This document shows positions 44,501-56,500 of a stretch of DNA of 64,000 nt, piece by piece. How positions within the stretch are numbered: the first letter of the stretch is position 1; every line of letters begins with the position of its first letter. A model generated the notes under the pieces. That model searched no databases and was not told the origin of the DNA. It saw only the letters and a program-made list of their open reading frames with translations. The position numbers and the translations under genes are program-made. Origin of the DNA: Cannabis sativa (lineage: Eukaryota > Streptophyta > Magnoliopsida > Rosales > Cannabaceae); the NCBI RefSeq assembly GCF_029168945.1, contig NC_083602.1, positions 90,282,027 to 90,346,026 on the forward strand, written 5' to 3'.

Positions 44501-47500
44501 CGAGACAATTACTTGAGCATCACTTACAGGTCCAGTAGTATTCTGCTCAAGAGATCCCGAACCTGGTAAACTATCAGAAGCAGCCAGTGAATCTATATGA
44601 ATACACGTCACCTCATCAGTAGCAGCAGTTTCATGCAGTAGATTTTCCTGACTACGATTATTTAAAAGATTAGCCAAAAGAGGGAGATTATCAGGATTAT
44701 CTTCAACTCTAACTTGATCACTCAGAGAGCATTTAGACCCAGTTACAGCTTTTTTTATAGGTGGTTTGTTCAACAATTCATCAGAAGCCCAGGATTCCAA
44801 GTCCTTCACCCAACAAGACTCCGCCTCTTGCAACCTTATCTTGTTAAAAAGATATTTCGTCTCAAGATTTTTAAGGCACAAATCCCTCTTGCTCCTGAGT
44901 TCTTCCAATTCTTTAGCAAGAGAATTATCCACCGACTTAAGTTGTTCTTCTCTCATTGACGTATTATGCTCAAAACATGTAAGAGCAGCAGCTCTTTTGA
45001 GTTTATGATTTTTCTGTATTCTAGTCTTTCCTTCTTCAAAATTCTGCTCTGTTTCATTTTTTTCTATCTCGAGCTTTTGAATGAGTTTCTCCAGATTCTT
45101 CTGAAACATGCTCTTGACATTCTTAATACTCTTGTTAATATCTTTTTCTGCCAGTTCATACAGAAGTTTGTCAAAATTTTCCATATTCCCTGTACAGTCT
45201 TGAACCCCTACTTTAACCCTATCTACGTTAGAGGGCACAGACAGTTGACCATTCACTTTTGAGTGGTCCAAGGTATCAGTAGTAGTCAACATTGGAGCTT
45301 TTGGTGAATCCGCAATTTTGAGTTTCCCAATCTGATATGCAAATATGTTTTTTAGGCACCTCAGCATTGAATACAGACATTCTGCCTCGTCTTTCTTACA
45401 TTCGAAGTTGAGATGTTGTCTTGCCAGTTCAAGTGATTCTTTGTGGTCAATTTTCTGCTTCAGCAAAGAGGTTACAGTCCAACACTGCAGAACAAACAAA
45501 GACATTGTCACTCGAGAAACTTCTGGACATCATTATGTGAAAATACACACTAAATATTTGATTACTTGTACCAAATCAAAGTTTCGTATTAGACAATTTA
45601 TACCATACCAAATGATGTCTTTTATTAGACAATTTCCATTAAAGATATTTTTAAGAAAGAATCATCCAGAAAGAAATATTTAGACCATATTCTACCAATC
45701 AGACAGAGTGAAAAATGAAATAAGAAATCAAGAAATGCACATTACACGAAAAGCCATCATCTGCAACTTAACATCGAATACAAGGCCATTTCTTTCCAAC
45801 TGAGGGATCCAGAAACTACCAAAACCTAGCACTGCCACAAAACCATGTCTAAGCTGGTCCCACCGAAAAGGAAGAACTCATATACAAGTGAAGTATGTGG
45901 GAAATTGCAGCAAAGGATTTTGGGTAAGATAAAAATAGAGAAGTACAAATTGGAGAATAAAAAGCAGAAGGTGTGGTATCATAAGAATTATATAGTGATT
46001 GAGCTATTGCTCTTGGAAGAGAACTGGTCTTTTGAATAACCCAAATGTGCAAGATCAAGTCAACCCATCAAGTGTCTACATCTTAACTAAGAGCTTTAGA
46101 AAGGAAGTGCATCATGATTTATGTAAGCATCGGAATGTAATCAACATCGACCTTAGCTTGATCAAAGTTGCAAACAAATTCATGCATTTTGACTAAAGCT
46201 TTTTTAATACAACAATGGCTATTGTCAAGAAGGCAACATTACAACTTGCAAGTTAAGAAGAATTAATCACATTTTTTTTTAAGAAGAATTAATCACATTA
46301 AAACATGCATTACCAAATTTCTAGGGAAAACAAATGGAACACAACAAATTCATAAGAAAAGAACTATTTCCACATAATTATATATTAGTATATTAAGTAG
46401 CAGCCATAGCAATAAACATCATTCGGGTTTTAAATAGAATGCAGCATCTTTAAAAGTTCCAATTGCAAACATATTAAGAATATAAATTAGGCATTAGATC
46501 AAAATGATAAAAAGATAGATTAAAACCGGAAACTAAAACAGCACCGCATACTAGAGGAAAAGATTCTGACCAGAGATATCTGAAAAGCCTGCAATATTGT
46601 GTTTGATTCTCTGTTGACACAATGGTATTTCATAACGTACTCAAGAAACTCTTCGGCCACACCCAGAGCTTGATCCTGCATTACGGTGAAGTAAACTATC
46701 AAGATATTGCTAACACAGAGTTGTACAAATGTCACAACTGTGGATTATAATGTTGCAAAAGGCTTATTTGGACAAAAGGAAGTTTTTTGCGTAAGACGAG
46801 GGGTAACAATTGAGGCACGTTGAGGCTTCCCAATTCTTTTTATATTATTTATTTTTCAAGCAAAAGGAAATGTGCTCATAAACAATTAAAACAACCTACT
46901 TTTTAAAAGACAGAATAAACGCGTATTTTAAAGATCAGAAGACGAATAACATGATATGTAGAGGCATCCTACATATATCTCTATATATGTATCATTTCTA
47001 AGATTCAATAGTTAACATAACTCATGTAACACTTTTAGACATAACATAACTCAAACCAAAGATTAAATAAACCCAACCAAACCTGATAATATAAAGGGAG
47101 TAGCCAACTTATACAACTTAAACATACAAGTTCACTCTTGGTCAAGATGAGAAGGCTGACTCTTGAGTAAATGTTCTTTATTAGTTCATTGTTAATAAAG
47201 AAACAAAATATTATAAATTGATAAATTTTAACTGTCACTCCACCCCAAATAAAAGATGAACCATCTTTAATAGATATTCTCATTTCTTTCTAATCACAAG
47301 GCCCAAAGAAAGGACTGAGCTGTAGTATTCCATAAACTTTCCCAACTTGTCTTGAAAAACCCCCCAAATCTGCCTAGACCCTCTTGTGTAGGAGATTTAT
47401 ACAAAATTCATATTTAAATGCATGTTATTGTTTTATTCACCTAACGTAAATGAAACACCAAGTAAGATAACTCATAAAATCTTGCATATCAATTTTCTTT

Positions 47501-50500
47501 TCCACAATAACTATGACAAATCTTTCCATAAACTTTCCCAACTTTTCTTGAAAAACCCCCAAACCTTCCTAGACCCTCTTGTGTAAGAGATTTATACAAA
47601 ATTCATATTTAAATGCATGTTATTGTTCTATTCACCTAACGTAAATGAAACACCAAGTAAGATAACTCACAAAATCTTGCACATCAATTTTCTTATCCAC
47701 AATAACTATGACACTTTTTATGTGAACATTTTTTAACCAGTATCATGTAAAGAAGAGAAGCAGTACATAATTAGAAGAAAAACTGTACAGGTTAAAAGAA
47801 AATCATACCGAGAGTTTTAGAAGCTTGCAAAGTTTTAAAATCTCAGGCTTCAAAGAACGATGGAGACTCTTTTGTGCATCAAGCGTTTTCTTTCGTTGCT
47901 GCAAAAGAAATATATAAGGCTAAGGTACTTCTAAGAAATATAATTTATGAACAGAGAGAATGAAGTACAATTTTCAAAGAAAAAAAATGTTTCATTTATG
48001 CAAGCACTTGACCTGGGAAACAAACTAACCTGGTTATCTGTGGTTGTTCCAAATGCTCCTACAAAATCAGACACTTTCAGACCATTAAAAATAAGAAGTC
48101 AGCTAAACAATATTTTATGCTAGCTCTAGACTTTGTCCAGATAATATACCAATAATTAACAAAGTCAGGATTTTACCTTCTTTACAGCTAGAGATTGATT
48201 TTCCATCTGATCCAAGTTCTATAGATGGTGGATCTACTGTACTATTTGAAAGTTTCTTGCGCTTCTTACAAATTTCCTCACTCTCATTTCCTGTGTTGTT
48301 TGATGTCTCGTCAGAATAATGTACCTTCTTTCGAGTTCTCTGCGATAAATCATAGGATATAAACTTCCACTGAGGATGTTTTCCTTCCAACACTCCTGTC
48401 CAAAATAGATGAGGTTGAACCTTGTCCATAACTTCACTTTGTAGCTCACCATATAACGAAGACTCTGTGCAGTAAATTCCTCCAACTTGTTGAACATTTA
48501 TGATTATTGACTCATTGTCTGTTCTATCTGAAGAAATAATCTGCGAGAAATTCTTCATAACATCTTCCAGTGAGGGTTCCTTAACTAAGCTTTCTGTGGA
48601 GGAGGTTGTTACACCTTCACCATGGAACTTATCCAAAGTATTGAATTGATGAGCCGCCCCCCACATTAGTAACATGTGACTCATACTCAAGTTTATGTTT
48701 GGTGACTTACCATCTAAAGGCTTCCCTTCCTTTGAAAGATGTAAAACCTTTTCTTCCACTGTATATGGTGTATACAAACGAAATGTTGTTACTTGCTCCC
48801 TTTTTAAATCAAGAGTTATCTTTTGCAGGGCTCTCACATCATTCACCGGGTTCAAATCACTACTGAATATGATGACAATATCAACAGAGCACAACTTAAT
48901 GCTGCTGTTACAAGCACGGTTTTCTAGTAAGAAAACAAATCTTTCACAGTCCTTGTTGAAATTATTCATAGCAGAAATCTTCTGAGAAGGTTTTAAATCG
49001 CTATCAACACGCTCATAGAAAGCTTTTCCAAATGTATGTATTAAAAAGTCCTCCAAAATGTGTCCCAGAGAAGCCGTTCCTAAATCCTGATAGATTTCAA
49101 TTATAGAAGAGATCATTAAAGTAACTAATCAATAATTAAAAACCGATAAAAATCCTCCCTTGTAACCAAGCCACAACAGTAGACAAAAGAAATAGCTTTA
49201 CTAATAATTAATATATTATGAATGAAAAGTTATTAAGAATCATTAAGCCTTTAAGATAGCAGAAATTGTATTTATGGATGCTAGCCATAGCCAATATAAG
49301 AAGAAGAAACTTTTAAAAATGGAGAAAGACAATACACATCAACGATGCTATACAAAATATAATAGTTGTATACTATCTTAAAACAGTCTGGTTTAACTTT
49401 TTGTACAGTTTTGTAGGTTTGCTTCAATTCTATTTGAGGATACTTAATCATCCTCTCGTAATTTTTATTTTTGGCCATCAATAATAGTTTTGTTTCTTTT
49501 AGTATATATGTGTGTGTGTGTGTCGGTGGGGGGAGTCACATACCGCGCCAGGGAATAGGATAAGAACTCTTAAACCCCGCTTTTGTATTTCCAAAAGCAT
49601 CATATGAAGAAGTTGAAGCTTGCCACATGCTTTTACTCCAGCACGATAATAAGGAGGTGTATCTTTCTTGAAGCCTTTCGTAACCACCTCTACGACTCTT
49701 CTATCTCCTAAGTAAGGGTGATTAAAACACTGCAAATTATAACAATCAAGGAAATATGAGGAATCAGGCATTTGAAAGTTCATACACAAAAATGCTAAAG
49801 CAGTAGCAGAATTTTTTTTAAAAAAAATACAGTAGCAGACATTTTAATATACATTTGAAAGAAAAAAAAAGTGTATATAACTGTAGATCTCATGTACTTT
49901 CAATGTCATTTCAAAATCATAAGAAAATAGATTTGGTACTACTCAAAAAAAATCAAATGCAAATTCAAATGCGCACACACAGTGAATTATTTGATATGAT
50001 TAATGTTTAGAAAATCATTTTATCTATTTTTCAAGTTGTTCTTGCTAAAAATTAGTTTCATCATCAGTTGAATTTGTTGCTAAAGTATCACATTGGAGAA
50101 ACCTTGTCCGACCTTAGTTTGGACACAGTTCACGCTTGATCTACATTTGAGCAACCTTAAAACACATGGTCCAAATACCATCATGAACCCTATCGAACCT
50201 TGTTTGAATTGGGTTCGTACCTAAAAAATGTAGTGACAATGTCATATGAGAATTTTCAATGAAAATTCTTCAGCAATGCCACTCTTTTCTTTTCTTTTCT
50301 TTGACAGAACTCGAAAAGTGGATTAGACCTACCTTAATACATATAGCCTAGAGTGGTGGAAAAAGAAAGACAGGAGAAAATAGGAAGACAATAGAAAAAT
50401 TTCTTACCTAATATGCCTCTCAATAATAGGGGGTATTTTGGTTTAACATCATTTTTTAAGAAATAACAAGCATTGAAATAACCATACATGGGGATAAAAT

Positions 50501-53500
50501 CTCTAGCTTCCCGAGGTATAAGATCTGATCCATAAAGTTGTAAGTTGTGAAAGAGAAATGTATAAGATCTCATGTTATTATTCAACTAATAAAGAAGTCA
50601 ACAAACCCAACCTTTCGACAAGACATCAGAATATCATGGACTGAGTCAACAATAAAATTCTTCGGAGATGAACAAAGTATGGTAGAGTTTGAAATCAAAG
50701 TGTTGCAGTACACTTCAAGCTGCACATTTGTAATCGGGGCAGGAACCCAGTACTCATTGAATCTTGACGATCCCAACTTGCTTTGATAAACAACATATTT
50801 TGAAAACTTTTCCTTCAGTTTACCAAGATTATCACTGGGACTGATTAGCAAGGACTCTTTGCTTTGTGAATCAGAAGGAGACTCTATAAAAGATAACAAG
50901 TTACGGTATTCAGCGATGGTCTCCTGCCATAGCCAGTACCAGTAGCAACGCTCATGTCAGCCACTTGAAATAACCAAAAAAAAAGTAAAGTAAAAGGTAC
51001 AAGAAAACAGAAACCTTTAGTTGACCACTAACAAGAAGAAGCCTTCTTCCCGTATCTAATTGTTTAATTTCAACAAAATGTGAAGAGATTGTAGGGCATT
51101 GGCATTCATCAATTATAATTAATTCCCATTCTATACTTCTAAACACATCCAACTCCTGCAAAGTTGAGAGAGAAAAAAATATAACTTATATAGTACAATA
51201 TGCAAACCTTGAAGCATGTTATGAGCTGAACTATTAGCTTTAAACACGCTATCAGAGTTTTTTCGAAGTACCTCCAGAACAATGTCCATTGTTGTTATAA
51301 GTACTTGAAACATCAGGGAACCTCCCTCACCAAACTCCAGTTTTCTAATACTTCTTCTTAAATCTTTGTCCCCACTGTAAACTACAGCATTGACAAACCA
51401 AAGGACTCCATCATCCCACAAATGAAGGGCTGCCAAAGTCGATATAATAAGAAAAGGCCGACTAGGTTTAGGGCGAAATGATTGAACCAGCGAAGCCACT
51501 TTCAAGATTCTCTCCTGAAAATTCGATATCCATTAGTTATTATTCTTTCATAATGATGTGAAGTAAATACAAGTATGTCTGAGAATTACAGGCTACAACA
51601 AGGGTTCACTACAAAAAAACTCTTTTACAATAGCAATAAAGAGTTTACCACAAAATGTTAAAATCATCAAACAATAAGCCCTCAAAACCCTTTTATATTC
51701 AATATCCAAATACCTACCAGTAGCTAACTTTATCCAACAAAAGCGCACAAAATTAACAGACAATCACCAAATCATTGCTAAGTGAAAACAAATGCCTCAA
51801 GACATGGATAACTAATTTTTCAAAATGACTACAATTCAATATGTCAATATAACTGATTAACCCTTACCTGTTCATCAATGACAACAGCATTCGGGCCCTT
51901 GAGCCAAAACTCATGTAGCTTGTTATAGTAATCCTGACAACTGCTACGAAATTGCGTTGATCTTCCAGCGAGCAGTTCCAATAACTTTTCACTCTCAAGT
52001 ATCTACAGAAACAAAAAACATCATGCTAGTTCAATAGAAGTAAAAGTTAAGATAAACAACAAAACCAATGTATTTTATTAATATATCTTTTAATTGTCCT
52101 TTCCCCATACACTTTAATGTCGACACAAAAAACTCTAGCAAATAACTAGATAGCACCCACAAAGAAATGAACCAAAAACCTCATGAAATTAAGCAGTAGG
52201 CCTAACCCGGAGCTTTAAAAGAAACAAATGTATCAATTGTCAAGCTAATACAAGGAAAAAGTATGTCTGTTACACACAACATCAGTCCTAAAAGAAAATT
52301 AACACTAGAAAACATGACAATCATGAAACAATTGCAGTATAAGTTCTACAATAAAAAAATTCTAGATCTTAGATGCATCTATAGAAAACTAAAATTTTAT
52401 CCCATAAATGAAAACTAAGATTTTAGCAATATTCAGCAAAAAAAAAAAAAGATTTTAGCAAAAACAACATTCATTATAAGAACCCTAAGTTTAAATAAAA
52501 TAAACTAGTTTTCAAACGTTAATAATTAAATGCCAAACAAACTGTAAGAAAACTAATAAATATTTAGAGGTATAACAGCTTTAACATAATCAACGTACAA
52601 TTAATTTATAGCTCAACGGAAACTGAAGAAATCCATGAAGTAATCAAGGAGAAAATATGTGCAAATAATGGAAAAATCTATCACATTCTAAGGTAGATAC
52701 CTTGTCTTCTAGAGAAGAAGAATCCCCGTTCAGCATGCTGTGTCTGTTCTCATAATCCTTTATTAGCGCTTTACCGTCAGCATTACTAAGCAAAGTATAA
52801 TCCAACTCCCAGGTAGCTTGCTCATAGCCAAGACTGCACCATTTTACAAGCCACTCATGGTGCCCATCTAGCTTAGTAAAAGTATTCTGGTTATGCCCCT
52901 CGGGGGAAATCAACAATCTTTTCTGCAATAACCGATGGGGAACCTTCCATTCTGGCTTCCACACCTAAAATGAATAAAGAATACTTCAGAAACTAACTAT
53001 ACTTTTTTTTTTTAATAATTCATAAACAAATTTAACTCATAATAAAAATAGAAAAATCTTTAAATTAAAAAGCAGTTAATAAATTCTAAATCAATTATAA
53101 GACTACCCCTAAGGAATCTAAAACATACTCAGGCTTCAATTACTCACTCAGTACTCGTCACAATTAAAATGAAACTCAGTAATAATCCTAAGAAACGCTA
53201 ATTAATAAATTGTTATATAATAAAATGTATCTATCTAATTCTACATCATTCCCGTGAGTTCAATCTGAACTCCGATAAGTTAAAACTTCTATTCATGATA
53301 AAGAAACAACACAATGTAGAAGCAAATGCCATCATAAATTATATTCCTTGACGAAGAGGTGTGGTCTAGAAAAGAAACTCTGTACATAAATATTGAAGAA
53401 GATACAAAGGTCACATGTCCATGAGTGATCTGAATTTATTTCTCAGGTCACATGTTCATCGAGAAGAGGCTAAGCCTCATGACAGTAAGGTGTACGAGGC

Positions 53501-56500
53501 ATCCTTTGTAATGGGTTTTCTAAAGTATGTACACCTAAACTTATTTAGCAGTCCAAAACTGGGCTAAGGGAAAACACCTCAGTCCGTGAATTAGCTATTT
53601 AAAACTTTGTTTGGTAGTCATCTAGGCAATTTCCTCGTCAAGATCAGATTTCTTAGTTTGGTCCACATCTGTTTGAGACATGAGGAATAGCAAAAATCAC
53701 ATTCAAAAGGCAGCCATGAAGTCATCTGTAGGTTGCTTGATTGGTCATTTATTTATTAGAAACCTAACCCAAGCCCTCAAAAGGTAGCCCAAAATTTTAA
53801 AAAAAAAACACCAATAACATCGTCTGCTTCTACAACCCAAACAACAAAAAAATAAAATAATAGATAGACAGCAGAACTGAAGGCTTTCTCAAAAACAGGT
53901 TTTCAGAGGAAAAGAGACTCATCTACAATACTAATTGTTGTAAGAAGAAGTCAGAAAACAGAAAAGAATAGAAATGTCAAGAAAAAGAGTACACAGACAT
54001 CAGAAGGTGGTTGATCCAGTTAATGAGATCAAATAAAGCATAGTTTTCCAGATTCGGTGTGAGAGTGGTGCAATGTTGTTTTGTATGCTCTGAGTTTTCT
54101 ATTTCAGGCACACCTTGTCTTTAAGAGGTTCTTATTGGGTCTATGCAATAGAACTCTCTTTGTTTCAAAAGAAAATAAATCAATGAATAAATAAATAAAT
54201 AAAACAGAAAACTATATAGAACAGAACAAGAAATGATGAAGAATTAGAAACAAAAGAGATTATAGACAGACTAAATCTTAATGAGTTATAAATTCATAAA
54301 CAATCCTCCAAGTACTCAAATCAATACAACTCAATAATAAGTCTCAAATATGCTAATTAATCAATAATAATATTTAATCATCCATGTATTTTGTACCTTC
54401 AATTCTAATGGTCACTAAAAGACAAGTTCGTAATAGAAAAAGGAAGGGATAATACACCAAAAATAACTACTTATTAAGCCTAAATACCACATCACACTCA
54501 AAAAGCATCTCGTCCTTTGGATTCGAAAGAAGAAAAATACTGATGTAAGAAAATGGCTGAGCGGGAAAAGGTAAAACATGCAAAAGTACAAAATAAAATA
54601 TAACATCTAAATAAAGATTAAAGAGAAAACAGTTTTCAGGGATAATAAACCTGGCTTTCTCTGTTGAATTTTTCAACAAGTGATGGAGCATCAAGAAGCA
54701 GCTTACATTCGGGTACCCAAATATTGTGAAAATGTGCAAGCCCTTTGTATTTAACAAAAAAAACCCTCTGTTCTTGGGATGCTATAAGCAAAAATCACAA
54801 ATCCAAAGGAGGAAATCAGAAACCAATAAATTGCAATTTGCAATCACAACCAAATTCCATGCAAGCAAGAACAGAAGTTAACACACTCCAATTCTCATAC
54901 CATCAACATCTAATACTTCCACAACCCTGTCATCAAAGATTGCCTCTACTCCCTCCGACACTGAATGTTCACCATAGTCTAACTTCTTCATGACACACAT
55001 AAGACAATACCAAACTCCAAGAATGACACCATCCATAGGAGGATCTAGACACGTGGGATGATAGCTTCTTTTGCACTCTTTTCCATGGCAGCACCTGATG
55101 TTGAATGAGTTTTTTTTAGTAGACATCAGGAAAGCAACATCTCAGAGTCAAAGTATGTTATGCTTTTTCTATAATAAATTCAAAAAACATATTTTTAAGT
55201 GTAACAAGACAACAGTACTATGTCTAGATGCTATTTGACCAAGGCTTTTCTATACGAAGAGAGTATGGAAGTCTCCCACCTTCAATTTGCAGATGATACT
55301 ATTCTCAACTTAATACATGAATAAAAGCCAGTTATTAAGACTTAATCTAGGCGAGGGGTGGTATGAAGCTGCCAACGATAGACTGTGGGGTGGACTCATG
55401 GCCTTTGAAAATCGCTTACCATTCTAGAGGGGGGAAGCTTACCCTTATTCAATCCGTGTTAGCTTCAATTATTAGTCATTATACAATACCCCAAGATCAG
55501 TTGCGTGGAAAAGATAATGAGGGACTTCTTTTGGGAGAGACGTGACATAGATTGAGGAGAACACTTGGTAGCTTGGTAAGTGGTGTGCAAACCGGAATGC
55601 AAAAATAATACAGATTGCTATTTTTGTTCAAAAATAATTATCCCAAGCATTTAACTCCAAATTTTACTCCGGTGTTTGAAATCTAAATAAATGACAAAGT
55701 AGAACAAAAGCAACTAGAATTTATAGAAAATAAAATGAAATATAGACATAGATTTGCATAGTTCTCATATATTGCTAAACTATTTATTAATGGCCAAAGA
55801 TAGTTGCATGAATCAGTGCGCAAATAAAAAAGAGCTACTCACAATAGGCTTCCCCCGACCTTGCATTTAAAACATGTATTTTGTTCACCAACTGTCTGAA
55901 GATCTCCAGATGATTCCTTTTGCTGCATATGATTTTCACAATTCTCAGCGGTAGTAGTACTAGCTTCACACTCCCCTCTATCCTGATTCAATTTAATAAT
56001 GACGACATTCATAAACATTTTTATTATCCATATCCAATAAATGTAGAACATCTATCCACGAATTTATATATATGTATATATCTTTGGGTCTTATTTAAAG
56101 AAAGAAAAAAAAAAATACAAAAGAAGAAGCTTCATCATAATCATAATCATTATATATGGCCAATGATATATATAACTGTTAAGAGTTTTACTATCAAATA
56201 TCAATTTCTAAGAATACCTCCTAATTTCTAAGAAAAGTATGGAAAAAGACAGGGTAATTAAAGAAATCAGTTTATGGGCTTAAGCAATCTCCACGGGCAT
56301 GGTTAGAAATACTAAGTCAAGTCACTAAAAAAGTACAGCTATATGCAAGGTCAGTCAAATTATACTTCTTTCGTTAAACACTTAAACAATATGGTTGCAA
56401 TTTTAACAGTTTATGAAGATGATATGACAAGGGCTAAAGCAATTGCTATGTAAATTTATGAAATTATCCAGACAACACCTGTCAAAAAACAAACCCACAA

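Noticed and set aside
49500..49535. (TG)n/(GT)n run next to a MOM1 donor as a regulatory switch
   Set aside because: It is a short ordinary microsatellite just inside the intron after exon 12 (49544-49729); nothing supports a role.
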